In this document: in pieces, positions 26,258 to 34,955 of the stretch | How positions within the stretch are numbered: the stretch's first letter is position 1 | How the letters are laid out: the number at the start of each line of letters is the position of its first letter | Source of the DNA: Bacteroidetes bacterium GWB2_32_14 | GTDB lineage: Bacteria; Bacteroidota; Bacteroidia; Bacteroidales; UBA12077 | DNA length: 47,254 bases | Assembly (NCBI GenBank): GCA_001768235.1 | Contig: MENK01000015.1 | Coordinates: 1-47,254, forward strand | Direction of reading: 5' to 3' | Notes under the pieces: model-generated | Database searches by the model: none | The model's input: the letters and a program-made list of their open reading frames with translations, nothing else | Told to the model about the DNA's origin: nothing | Program-made: the position numbers and the translations under genes

Positions 26258-27539
26258 TATTCTGATAACCCTGGCCAGTATTTTATTTGTAAGCTTTAAT
26301 TCACAAGCCCAGGAAAAGAAAGATAGTTTTGAAAAAACATATAACCTGGCATCAACTGGCGAGTTCACATTTTCATGTTACGATACCGATTTAAAAGTGA
26401 ACACGTGGAATAAAAATGAAGTAAAAATTTATGGAGAAATCATTATTAAAGGGGGCGATGCAGATGATCAGCAAAAACTAATAGAAGTTTTTAAAAATCC
26501 TGAAGTAAATCAAAGTTCGAATATACTTGAGATAAAAACAAATATTGCTAAAAGTACTGTAATGATTGGCCCATTCTCAAAAACTACATTGGTTGATGGA
26601 AAAACAATTACAGTTGATAAATTCGAAATTAAATATACACTTTGGATTCCTGAAAGTATCGCGTTTAATTTAAAAAGCAAATACAACGATATTGAAACAG
26701 CCCTATTAAAGGGTAAGCTCAAATTCGATTTATACGATGCCGATATTACAATGGCAAGTTTTGGTTCTGATGCTCATTTTACCATGAAATATTCGAATGC
26801 ATCAATAGGTACGGGCGGTGATGCTGTAATGGATATTTACGATTCGGATATTGAAGCCCTGGAAATGAATAACGTAGAAATAACATCGAAATATTCGGGA
26901 ATAACTATTGAATCGATAAGTACGTTGGATTTAAATTCGTACGACGATAATATTCAAATAGGTAAAATCAATTCGTTAAAAAGCGAAGCAAAGTATTCCG
27001 AATATAAAATCAGAAGTGCTGTAGCGAATTGTATATTAAATATATATGACTCTGATGTTGAAGCACTGGATTTTGGGAAACTGGTTTATTCAGCCAAATA
27101 TTCAGATATTAAAGCAGGAAATATCAATCAGTTTTTTGTAACATCAATATACGATAGCGAAGTTAAGCTTGGAGAAGTGGGAGAGTTTAGCTGTGATGAA
27201 TCGAAATACGACAACTTTGTTTTTACAGGTATTAAAACATCTGTAAAAATGACAAATACTTACGATTCCGATTTTTCTGCCGGTAAAGTTTCAGAATCTT
27301 TTAAATTTTTCGAAGGAAATTTTAAATATTGTTCAATTACAATGCCGTTGGATCCGGCTCTAAATTTCTCTCTCGAATTCGAGACTACTTATGGAGAAGT
27401 TAAATTTCCCCGTGACCGTTTTTCTAAAAATATTACCAGTATAAAGGAAAACAGTAAGCATCAATTTAAAGGATCTACAAGTGAAAATGCTGCCTGTAAG
27501 ATTTTATTTACAGCTTATGACAGCCAATTTAGTTTTTAG
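26232..27539 (+). CDS. Exported repeat protein with alternating YDSD/KYS units (DUF4097-like)
   Basis: A 435-residue protein: signal peptide 1-26 (QA/QEK), a non-repetitive N-terminal region, then about 13 units of 17-18 residues between residues 151 and 387. Units alternate between a YDSD type (LYDADI, IYDSDI, IYDSDV, IYDSEV, TYDSDF) and a KYS type (KYSNAS, KYSGIT, KYSEYK, KYSDIK, KYCSIT), a pattern fitting a beta-solenoid. No anchor, sorting domain or catalytic motif is seen. I start at ATG 26232 rather than the in-frame TTG at 26214, because the signal peptide then begins properly. A strong terminator follows, closing the sigma/anti-sigma unit. Confidence 0.8.
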   Translation: MKTIKLKFNILITLASILFVSFNSQAQEKKDSFEKTYNLASTGEFTFSCYDTDLKVNTWNKNEVKIYGEIIIKGGDADDQQKLIEVFKNPEVNQSSNILEIKTNIAKSTVMIGPFSKTTLVDGKTITVDKFEIKYTLWIPESIAFNLKSKYNDIETALLKGKLKFDLYDADITMASFGSDAHFTMKYSNASIGTGGDAVMDIYDSDIEALEMNNVEITSKYSGITIESISTLDLNSYDDNIQIGKINSLKSEAKYSEYKIRSAVANCILNIYDSDVEALDFGKLVYSAKYSDIKAGNINQFFVTSIYDSEVKLGEVGEFSCDESKYDNFVFTGIKTSVKMTNTYDSDFSAGKVSESFKFFEGNFKYCSITMPLDPALNFSLEFETTYGEVKFPRDRFSKNITSIKENSKHQFKGSTSENAACKILFTAYDSQFSF

Positions 27540-27563
27540 ATAATTACGATTTTATATGTGATT

Positions 27564-27593
27564 AAAAATGCCGGATATTTCCGGCATTTTTTT
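27564..27593 (+). terminator. Terminator of the sigma-factor operon
   Basis: Perfect 12-bp stem (27564-27575 with 27580-27591), TATT loop and a T-run to 27593. The A-rich 5' arm makes it usable on both strands. Confidence 0.9.
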
Positions 27594-27602
27594 CTATGCA
27601 AC

Positions 27603-27772
27603 TAATCAGTGTGTTTATGGTGTTAAATTTATAATTATTACAAAATTTATTTTTACCACAATGGGCACAAAGTATTTACACAATGAGCACTAAGTTGTTG
27701 AATATGTATGTTTTGTGAATTTTGTGATTCATTGCTAACTTTGTGGTTAATTTTATTATTATACACTGATTA
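27603..27772. repeat. Nested inverted-repeat element, MITE-like, non-coding
   Basis: TAATCAGTGT (27603-27612) and its exact complement ACACTGATTA (27763-27772) bound a 170-base stretch without a gene. Inside is a second imperfect inverted repeat (ACCACAA 27655-27661 with TTGTGGT 27741-27747) and short direct repeats (ATGGGCACAAAG 27661-27672 with ATGAGCACTAAG 27683-27694; TTTTGTGA at 27711 and 27720). No clear target-site duplication is seen. It fills the gap between two convergent genes. Confidence 0.55.
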
Positions 27773-27784
27773 CTTACTTTTCTT

Positions 27785-30700
27785 CTATTTTATTTCCATT
27801 TCATTCCATTTCGATCGGTCAGGATCGGCAGGTGAATTAACTTTTTTAACTGGATTTTCTTGCAATTGTTTTAATAAAACTTCAACAGCTTTCTCAATGC
27901 AAGGATCAATACCTTTGGCGATTAAATGCGGGGCATCAATTACTTCAATATCCGGTGATACGCCAACGCCTTCAATTATCCATTCTTCGTTTTCGTTGTA
28001 AACGCCAAATTGGGGAACATTAATATATCCTCCATCTACCAGGCCTGCATTTCTGCTTATTCCAACTAATCCTCCCCAGGTACGGGTTCCAATTAAAAGT
28101 CCTAATTCTTTCTTTTTAAAATAATAAGGGAAAGCATCGCCACCTGATGATGAATAACCGTTTATAAGCATTACTTTTGGCCCGTCGTGTGCAATGGCAG
28201 GCGATTTCATTGATTGCAATCCCCTGCGGTGCCAGTAGCTTAGTGTTTCACGATCGAGTAAATCGGCCATGTTCTCAGGAATAAAACCTCCTCCATTATC
28301 TCTGTCGTCAATGATTAATGCTTCTTTATCGTGATAAGCATACATGCCCCTGTGTAATTCGTAGTTTCCTTCTACAGCTGTATTCGGAACATGAATATAC
28401 CCGATTTTACCTCCTGAAAGTTTATCAACCATCTCACGGCGTTTATCAATAAGATCGATATAAAATAATTCCAGTTCACTCTTTATGGGTTTTATTTCAT
28501 AAGTTTTTGAACCATCGGTTGAAGGTTTTGAGTTAACAGTAATTTCAATTACTTTACCAACAGTGTTCTCCATGAATTTGTATGGATTATCGGCTAAAGT
28601 AACATTACTTCCATTCAGGGTAATTAAGTAATCACCTTCTTTAATATTAACACCTTGTTCTGTTAGCGGAGAACGGCGGTCTTCATTCCAGTTTTCACCT
28701 TTATATATTTTTGAAATAATATACCTGTTAGCAGCGGGATCTGCTTTAAGCTCGGCACCCAATAATCCACCGTCGATTCGTTTTACTCTTTCAAAATCGC
28801 CCCAGTTGTCGTATGCATGGCCTGTATTGCTTTCGGCAATTATTTCTCCAAAAATGTAATCCAAATCAGCTCTATGGCTCACGTAAGGTACCAATTTCTC
28901 ATATTTTGCTTTTAAGCCGGCCCAATCGATATTATGAAGATTTGCAACATAAAAATAGTCCCTGAAAATTCTCCATCCATCGGTATATATTTGTTGCCAT
29001 TCTTTTTTAGGATCGATTTTCATAACCAGGTTGCTCAAATTCAGCTTACCATCGCCTGATTTCTGCCCGGGTTTAATATCAACTATACCAAAATCAGGAC
29101 CTGCATTATACATTAATTTTTTCCCATCGGCAGAAACTATTGCCTGGCGAATACCTGAAATGATTAAATCATCTTTTTCATCTTCAATAGCGAATTTATG
29201 TAATCCATCTTCAGACATAAAAAGAATTCCTCCATCAATAGCTTCAAGGTTTCCCATGTTTCCAGCCTTTACAGGGAAATCCATTATGCGTTCAGAAATC
29301 CCGTCGAAGTCAATTTTAATTAATAAACCTTCTTTTTCAGGTTCTTTAGTCTCTTTTGATTTAGGGTCTGTTGGTACTTCTTTCTTAACGGATTCAACAT
29401 CATTTTTGTATTTAAATAGTTTTGGGCTGTCTTTTTTAAGAGCTAAGGCATAAATGCGTGTAGCATTATTATATAAGTATGTAAACTCAAAACTCGAGAA
29501 TTCTAAATTAAAATCGCGGTTAGATAAAAAGAAAATGTAATTTCCGCATTTAGAAAACACGGGAGAAAACTCGCTAAAAGTATTATCTGTAAGTTTATTG
29601 CTAAGGCCGGATTCAATATTGTAAACCCAGATAGCGCTATTTCCATTTTCTGCGTTATTAGAATAAGTTACCCATCTTGAATCAGGAGAGAATTGATAAT
29701 CCTGAATTTCATTTGAATAAGCATTAGCGATATCTTTGATTATACCTGTTTCGATAGTTAAAATCCGGAGTTTTAAGGTTCGGTCGAAGAATAAGATGTA
29801 TTTACTATTTGGCGACCAAATGGGATTGTATTTCCACGATTTAGAGTTAAAAGTGATTTGCTTTGGTGCTGCTCCTTTTTTGTTTTCGAGAATATAAATT
29901 TCGTATTCGCCTGTAGCATCTGAAACATAAGAAATATATTTAGCATCGGGCGACCATGCAGGCAACATTTCACGAATGCCCTGCGTATTTGTTATATTTT
30001 CTGTTATTCCTTTTTCGGCAGGAACAGAAAAAATATCACCGCGGGCATCAAAAAGAGCACGTTTACCTGTAGGTGAAACAGAAAAATTTTCAATAAATTC
30101 AGATACATTCTTAAAATACGGGAGTGTATTTGGATTGTCGAAATTGATATTAACGGTTACCTTTTCTGATAAACCGGTTTCAACATTTAATTTATAGATG
30201 TACCCCCCGTTTTCGTAAGCCAACATTCCATTTTCACCTGAGGGCCACATTACATCAAATTCTTTATATGTAGTGATTTGTTTTGTTTCTTTGGTGTCAG
30301 TATCGTAACTATAAATGTTTAAAGTAAGATCCCGATCGGAAGCAAAGTAGATTTTATTTTTATACCAGGTTGGTATTTGGTCGGTACCTAAAAAGTTTGT
30401 AATTCGTTCTGATTTATCGTTTGCAAGATCGTAAATCCAAAGATCGGATGCACGGCCACCTTTATATCGCTTCCAGGTGCGGAATTCCCTATCAACAGGG
30501 GTAAAGCAAATTTTCGAAGCGTCGGGAGATAAAACACCGAAACCACCATTGATTATTTGTAGAGGTTTTTCTAATCCGCCATTGATATTCACAAGGAAAT
30601 ATTTCCCGTTTCTATCACCAAAAGGAGTTCTGTTTGCACGAATCAGGATATTTTTGCTGTCAGGAGTCCAATCAAGAACAACATTATCGAATCCGCCTCG

Positions 30701-31051
30701 TGGAGGCATTACACCAACCTCGTTGTAATAGGTTAATTGTTTTGGAGTTCCGCCATCAGACGGGATAATATATACCTGCCTGCTGCCTGAATATTCGGCA
30801 GAGAAAGCTATCCACTGTCCGTCGGGAGAAATTTTCGGGAATAGTTCCAGTCCTAAATGAGATGTCAGCCGTTTGGCATCGCCTCCATTTGAATTTACTG
30901 TCCATATATCCCCGGCATACACGAATGCTATAAGATCGTTGTTAATATCGGGGAATCGCAGTAGCCGCGAGTCATTTTCTGCTTTTATTATACTTGATGT
31001 AAAAAGTATTGAAAAAACAAAAATTGCAATTTTAAAGGGTAATTTTTGCAT
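27785..31051 (-). CDS. Tricorn-like protease (S41 family) with beta-propeller
   Basis: A 1088-residue exported protein. Signal peptide 1-24 (IIKA/END) is followed by WD40-like PD40 repeats (SPDGQWIAFSA, SPDAKYISYVS, SPNSKYILFFD), a second propeller region, a C1-type domain, a PDZ-like segment (LTEQGVNIKEGDYLITLNG) and an S41 protease domain. NTGHAY supplies the histidine, NGYSSSGGD (964-972) the nucleophile loop and IEGVGVSPD the Glu (E1027) of the tricorn tetrad, so it looks active. Archaeal tricorn degrades peptides from the proteasome; the exported bacterial forms probably trim peptides in the envelope. Last gene of a minus-strand run from porQ, 57 bases after the cyclase. Confidence 0.9.
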   Translation of the reverse strand: MQKLPFKIAIFVFSILFTSSIIKAENDSRLLRFPDINNDLIAFVYAGDIWTVNSNGGDAKRLTSHLGLELFPKISPDGQWIAFSAEYSGSRQVYIIPSDGGTPKQLTYYNEVGVMPPRGGFDNVVLDWTPDSKNILIRANRTPFGDRNGKYFLVNINGGLEKPLQIINGGFGVLSPDASKICFTPVDREFRTWKRYKGGRASDLWIYDLANDKSERITNFLGTDQIPTWYKNKIYFASDRDLTLNIYSYDTDTKETKQITTYKEFDVMWPSGENGMLAYENGGYIYKLNVETGLSEKVTVNINFDNPNTLPYFKNVSEFIENFSVSPTGKRALFDARGDIFSVPAEKGITENITNTQGIREMLPAWSPDAKYISYVSDATGEYEIYILENKKGAAPKQITFNSKSWKYNPIWSPNSKYILFFDRTLKLRILTIETGIIKDIANAYSNEIQDYQFSPDSRWVTYSNNAENGNSAIWVYNIESGLSNKLTDNTFSEFSPVFSKCGNYIFFLSNRDFNLEFSSFEFTYLYNNATRIYALALKKDSPKLFKYKNDVESVKKEVPTDPKSKETKEPEKEGLLIKIDFDGISERIMDFPVKAGNMGNLEAIDGGILFMSEDGLHKFAIEDEKDDLIISGIRQAIVSADGKKLMYNAGPDFGIVDIKPGQKSGDGKLNLSNLVMKIDPKKEWQQIYTDGWRIFRDYFYVANLHNIDWAGLKAKYEKLVPYVSHRADLDYIFGEIIAESNTGHAYDNWGDFERVKRIDGGLLGAELKADPAANRYIISKIYKGENWNEDRRSPLTEQGVNIKEGDYLITLNGSNVTLADNPYKFMENTVGKVIEITVNSKPSTDGSKTYEIKPIKSELELFYIDLIDKRREMVDKLSGGKIGYIHVPNTAVEGNYELHRGMYAYHDKEALIIDDRDNGGGFIPENMADLLDRETLSYWHRRGLQSMKSPAIAHDGPKVMLINGYSSSGGDAFPYYFKKKELGLLIGTRTWGGLVGISRNAGLVDGGYINVPQFGVYNENEEWIIEGVGVSPDIEVIDAPHLIAKGIDPCIEKAVEVLLKQLQENPVKKVNSPADPDRSKWNEMEIK

Positions 31052-31108
31052 AATAATTATTTTTAGATTTAGTTTTTATTTGACCTTATTTCGCGAAAAA
31101 AGATTAAT

Positions 31109-32209
31109 CTATTTCTGAATAAAATTTACCTCGAAAAGTTTGGGCCAGCGTTTACCTGTAATGAATATTTTCCCTGTTTTTGAATCACAGGCTATCCCGT
31201 TAAGCACATTATCTTGCTCTCCTTTGTATCCATCGGGAATAATTTTCCGGCAATCGATACGCTTTAATACCTTTCCTGTTTCAGGATCGAAAGCAATTAT
31301 TTCTTCTGTTTGATAAACATTTGCATATACCAGGCCATCAATATATTCCAGTTCGTTTAACATTTTTACAGGCCCGTTATTGTCATAAATATCTATACTC
31401 CCGGTTTGAGTGAAATATTCGGGATCGAGAAAATAAATGGTTGACGAACCATCGCTCATAATTAATCGCCTGCCATCATTGGTTAATCCCCATCCCTGGG
31501 TTGAATATTGAAGTGTTGTAAGTAGTTTGAAACTATTTTTATCGTAAACAAAACCAAGGTTTGATGTCCATGTAAGTTGAATAATTTTATCGCCAAAAGA
31601 AGTTATTCCTTCACCAAAATATTGTGCCGGAAGACTTAATTCTGCCAGAAGTTTTCCTGTTTCGAAATCTGTTTTTCGCAAAACGGATTCACCATATTGC
31701 CCTGTTCCTTCATACATAATCCCGTTTTCGAAAATTAAACCCTGGGTATAAGCTTTTTTATCATGCGGATATGATTTGATAATTTTACATTCGAGCAATT
31801 CTGGTATTACATCAGACCTGAACCTGAGTTTCAGGTAATAACTGTCGATTCTGTTTCCCCCGGAATATGCATAAACCCGTAATTGATTGTTTCCGGTTTT
31901 AAGGTTTTTTGTTTGCCATGTATATTTTAAATCGGTTGAATTTAAAGATGTTTTACTTTTTTCATCTTCAACAATCAGGGAATCAATTTTTAATTCAGTT
32001 TTATTAAGGGTAATGTCAATGGGGATATTATCGCCAATTGTAAAAAGCTCGCCTGCTTTAGGTGCATTAATGGCTAATACAGAAATTTTTTCAATGTTAT
32101 TTGAACTGGTTGATTGTTCTGATGAAATTTTATTTTCCGTTTTATTTGAACATGAAGCGATTAAGGAAAAAAACAATACAACCAGGATATTTTTGTGCAA
32201 AGTTCTCAT
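31109..32209 (-). CDS. Glutaminyl-peptide cyclotransferase lipoprotein
   Basis: A 366-residue lipoprotein (lipobox IASC, lipidated C20) with an N-terminal beta-sandwich-like domain (about 40-130) and a five-bladed glutamine cyclotransferase propeller (about 135-366). Family segments are YTQGLIFENGIMYEGTGQYG, FGEGIT, QLTW, GWGLTNDG, MLNELEYIDG, VLNGIACD and TGKRWP. It converts N-terminal Gln to pyroglutamate on exported proteins. Most exported proteins in this window have Gln directly after the signal peptide, so substrates abound. It lies between a BT0820-like HAD gene (35 bases upstream) and the tricorn-like protease (57 bases downstream). Confidence 0.88.
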   Translation of the reverse strand: MRTLHKNILVVLFFSLIASCSNKTENKISSEQSTSSNNIEKISVLAINAPKAGELFTIGDNIPIDITLNKTELKIDSLIVEDEKSKTSLNSTDLKYTWQTKNLKTGNNQLRVYAYSGGNRIDSYYLKLRFRSDVIPELLECKIIKSYPHDKKAYTQGLIFENGIMYEGTGQYGESVLRKTDFETGKLLAELSLPAQYFGEGITSFGDKIIQLTWTSNLGFVYDKNSFKLLTTLQYSTQGWGLTNDGRRLIMSDGSSTIYFLDPEYFTQTGSIDIYDNNGPVKMLNELEYIDGLVYANVYQTEEIIAFDPETGKVLKRIDCRKIIPDGYKGEQDNVLNGIACDSKTGKIFITGKRWPKLFEVNFIQK

Positions 32210-32244
32210 TTTTTAAGAATTAAAGATTTTAAATAGTAATTTCT

Positions 32245-32682
32245 TTAGAATAACAGGTACTTATTTTTCCGGCGAAACAGGTTCCAGGTAAATTTTTTTC
32301 TTTTCGGAATTTTCTCCATTTGTATTTTTATGTCGTTTGTATATTGCTCGGGATTCAATATTTGCCAAATAGAGCTCCATCCGGGAAATCCGCCAATATT
32401 CCTATCGTCAATATAGATATCGGCATCAATTTTTCTACTTATTGAGTTATCGAATATTTCTTCGGGGTAACTCTTGTTTACAGCATAAAATTCTATCCCG
32501 TTTTTCTTACAGAATCCGATAGCCTCATCGAGTTCTTTACCATTTCTGAATGTCCAAAGAATTAATAAATCGCCTCTTTTCTGAAGAGCTTTTAATGTTT
32601 CAAAGGCAAAGAGTTTAGGCTTTCCTATTTGAGGATATTCATGATCAACGATTGTTCCGTCGAAATCTACTGCAATTTTCAT
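32245..32682 (-). CDS. BT0820-like HAD-superfamily hydrolase
   Basis: A 145-residue HAD protein. DFDGTIV holds the nucleophile and acid aspartates, LWTFRNG the motif II Thr region, and IDDRNIGG motif III/IV. There is no cap domain, and the AVNKSYPEE and RKIDADIYIDDRN segments match the Bacteroidota BT0820 type. I begin at ATG 32682, which starts the family-typical MKIAVDFDGT, rather than at the upstream in-frame TTG (32703). The C-terminus adds a basic tail of about 25 residues (IPKRKK, LFRRKNK). No signal peptide. It sits between porQ and the cyclase; substrate unknown. Confidence 0.85.
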   Translation of the reverse strand: MKIAVDFDGTIVDHEYPQIGKPKLFAFETLKALQKRGDLLILWTFRNGKELDEAIGFCKKNGIEFYAVNKSYPEEIFDNSISRKIDADIYIDDRNIGGFPGWSSIWQILNPEQYTNDIKIQMEKIPKRKKFTWNLFRRKNKYLLF

Positions 32683-32730
32683 TGTTAATTGGTTATTAAA
32701 CAAAAGTAAGGAATATTTTAATGAAATAAA

Positions 32731-33819
32731 TTAATTGTTATTCTTTGAAGATTTTTTACGATCAAAAGAATACTTCAGAGAAAAAATGTTAGAATACAAA
32801 GCCAGCGAGTTATCGCCAATATCGGTTAAAGCATAATCAATGCTAAATCCTTTAAACTGGATACCTATACCAAAATTGGGCTGAAAAGTCATTGATTCTT
32901 TATTATCGAACTCAACTACCCGTTGAAAATTACCAATACCAAAACGAATGAAAGCGAGCTTGTTATAATTAAGTTCGATTCCGGCGTGAGGGTCAATACT
33001 TACAGGATCACCTTCGATTAATACATGGCGTTGCCCATCAAATGTGAAGTCTGCATCGATTTCAATTATTCCGTTAAATTTATTATAAACAGGAAACTCG
33101 CGTGAAATGCCGAGTAAAACTCTTGGTAGTGTTATTTCCAAAGAGCTTTCAGGGGCGTAGTTAAAAATACTATCCTGAACTTCAACGATTAGTTCAGCCT
33201 CGTTAAACGACCACGCGTTAAATGTTGATGTAATATCGCGAGCAAGAATTCCAAAGTTCCAATTGTTGTATTTATATTGAGCACCTGCATCGAGTCCAAA
33301 ACCCCATGCATGGGCAAATTTACCGATATTCCTGTAAATAATTTTTACATTGGCTCCATACGATAATCCTTGTATTTGCGATTTACGGGCATACGAAAAA
33401 AGAAAAGCATAATCCGCGGCAGAAAACTTTGAAATTCTCTCGTAATCAATGTTTCCATCTTTATCGATTAAATCAGTAGTATTTGGAATATCATCAACAC
33501 CAAAGCGGATAATACTTGCACTAATCCATTGAACAGTATCTAAAGCCATTGCAGCTCCCATATAGTCGTATTTTGCAATACCTGCGAAATATTCGGCATG
33601 CATTACACCGGCATCAAAATCATAGTTCAGTGATGTTAATCCTGCCGGATTCCAATAACCTGAAGTAACATCGTTGTTACTTGCAATTACAGAATTTCCC
33701 ATTGCCAATGCCCTGGCTCCAACACCTACTGATAAGAATTCGTTGCTATATTTAGGAGTCTGTCCCAAAGCAATTTGAACCACGAGAATTAAAAACGAAA
33801 TCAGGAAATATCTTTGCAT
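32731..33819 (-). CDS. porQ: PorQ/PorV family T9SS-associated outer-membrane protein
   Basis: A 362-residue beta-barrel protein: signal peptide 1-19 (ALG/QTP) followed by the family start FLSVGVGARALAMGN, SGYWNPAGLTSL, AEYFAGIAKYDYMGAAM and a C-terminal GFSIDYALTDIGDNSLALYSNIFSLKYSF-type barrel end. PorV shuttles and PorQ helps anchor T9SS cargo on the surface; length and these segments favour PorQ over PorV. Cargo for the system is present in this window (type A domain at 9348-13037, type B domain at 40288-40926). It has a good promoter just upstream and starts the porQ-HAD-cyclase-tricorn run. Confidence 0.83.
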   Translation of the reverse strand: MQRYFLISFLILVVQIALGQTPKYSNEFLSVGVGARALAMGNSVIASNNDVTSGYWNPAGLTSLNYDFDAGVMHAEYFAGIAKYDYMGAAMALDTVQWISASIIRFGVDDIPNTTDLIDKDGNIDYERISKFSAADYAFLFSYARKSQIQGLSYGANVKIIYRNIGKFAHAWGFGLDAGAQYKYNNWNFGILARDITSTFNAWSFNEAELIVEVQDSIFNYAPESSLEITLPRVLLGISREFPVYNKFNGIIEIDADFTFDGQRHVLIEGDPVSIDPHAGIELNYNKLAFIRFGIGNFQRVVEFDNKESMTFQPNFGIGIQFKGFSIDYALTDIGDNSLALYSNIFSLKYSFDRKKSSKNNN

Positions 33820-33850
33820 TTATTTTATATTCAAACTAATTTTCAGGAAC

Positions 33851-33882
33851 CAAACTTAGTAATTAATAAAATATTTATCAAA
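33851..33882 (-). promoter_or_regulatory. Promoter of the porQ run
   Basis: Minus strand TTTG (33882-33879), 20-base spacer, TAAGTTTG (33858-33851); start near 33845, about 26 bases before the porQ ATG. Confidence 0.6.
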
Positions 33883-33897
33883 CTCTAATTTTTAACT

Positions 33898-33905
33898 TAA
33901 ATTTG
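33898..33905 (+). promoter_or_regulatory. -7 element of the pssA-purS unit
   Basis: TAAATTTG matches TAnnTTTG; no TTG is at the -33 distance. Start near 33911 would leave 28 bases before ATG 33939 but only 4 before the TTG at 33915, favouring the ATG. Confidence 0.4.
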
Positions 33906-33938
33906 TGAATAATATTGTCCAAACTTATAAATCAAAAA

Positions 33939-34688
33939 ATGGGAAATTCTATTAAGCGGCATATTCCAAATACAATAACTTCTTTAAACCTGTTATCAGG
34001 GTGTCTTTCTATCTTATTGTCATTTGAGGGATATATTCTTGCAGCAGTTTACCTGATATTTTTTGCTGCTATATTTGATTTTCTTGACGGGATGACTGCC
34101 CGGCTGTTAAAAGTTTACTCAACATTAGGAAAAGAACTCGATTCACTTGCCGATGTCATCAGCTTTGGAGCTGCTCCGGCATTTATTGTTTTTCAGATGA
34201 TGAAAACAGCATTATACGGGACTGGACAATTGCCGTTTTATGAATATATTTCTGCTCAGGAATATTTATTTTTATTAATACCATTTTTAATTCCTGTTCT
34301 TTCGGCTGTTCGACTGGCGAAATTTAACCTTGACGAGCGTCAGGCAGATTCGTTTATAGGTTTACCAACTCCGGCAAATGCTTTGTTTTTTGTTTCTTTG
34401 TTTATTGTTACTTTAACTAATTCCAATGCATTTGTTTTGAATCTTTTCTACAACAAGTATTTTTTAGCCATATTAATCGTGATATTTTCACTTTTGCTTG
34501 TTGCAGAATTCCCCATGTTTTCATTAAAATTTAAAAACCTGGGTTTGCGCGATAATAAAATTCGGTATCTATTTATTGGCTTATCTGTAATTTTATTAAT
34601 ATTATTGCATTCGATTGCCGTTCCGGTAATTATTATTCTATATTTAATCTTATCAGCTATTAATAACTGGATTTTTAAACTGAATTAA
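33939..34688 (+). CDS. pssA: CDP-diacylglycerol-serine O-phosphatidyltransferase
   Basis: A 249-residue integral membrane enzyme making phosphatidylserine, precursor of phosphatidylethanolamine. The CDP-alcohol phosphatidyltransferase signature D-x2-DG-x2-AR-x8-G-x3-D-x3-D is complete, from DFLDGMTARL through G and the two downstream aspartates (KELDSLAD). N-terminal RHIPNTITSLNLLSGCLSI is typical of Bacteroidota PssA. I choose ATG 33939 because of the -7 element at 33898-33905. The matching decarboxylase (psd) and CDP-diacylglycerol synthase (cdsA) are at 43.7-45.1 kb. purS follows 10 bases later. Confidence 0.9.
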   Translation: MGNSIKRHIPNTITSLNLLSGCLSILLSFEGYILAAVYLIFFAAIFDFLDGMTARLLKVYSTLGKELDSLADVISFGAAPAFIVFQMMKTALYGTGQLPFYEYISAQEYLFLLIPFLIPVLSAVRLAKFNLDERQADSFIGLPTPANALFFVSLFIVTLTNSNAFVLNLFYNKYFLAILIVIFSLLLVAEFPMFSLKFKNLGLRDNKIRYLFIGLSVILLILLHSIAVPVIIILYLILSAINNWIFKLN

Positions 34689-34698
34689 TTATAAAAAG

Positions 34699-34953
34699 AT
34701 GAAATTTATTGCAGAAATAAACGTAATGCCCCTAAAAGCCCTACTCGATCCACAAGGGAAAGCAGTAACCAACAGCATGAAAAATATTGGATTTAGTGAA
34801 GTTGAAAATGTTCGTATTGGCAAGCACATTACTCTCGAAATCGAAGCAAAGAGTAAGGAAACAGCTATGAAACGGATAAATGAGGCTTGTAACAAAATCT
34901 TATCTAATCCAATTATGGAAGGTTACGATTACACGCTGAAAGAAATAAAATAG
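34699..34953 (+). CDS. purS: Phosphoribosylformylglycinamidine synthase subunit PurS
   Basis: An 84-residue protein of the size and pattern of PurS, the small subunit that joins PurL and PurQ in purine synthesis. Visible features are the starting beta strand KFIAEINVMPLKALLDPQG, the NIGFSEVENVRIGKHI block and the helical C-terminal CNKILSNP. It is 10 bases after pssA and probably shares its transcript; no purL or purQ is in the window. It ends 2 bases from the convergent aroF-type gene. Confidence 0.9.
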   Translation: MKFIAEINVMPLKALLDPQGKAVTNSMKNIGFSEVENVRIGKHITLEIEAKSKETAMKRINEACNKILSNPIMEGYDYTLKEIK

Positions 34954-34955
34954 AT

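Noticed and set aside
27708-28001. Plus-strand open frame running into the 3' end of the tricorn-like gene
   Set aside because: It is antisense to well-conserved S41 coding sequence and covers the non-coding repeat element; protein sequence is low-complexity and family-less.
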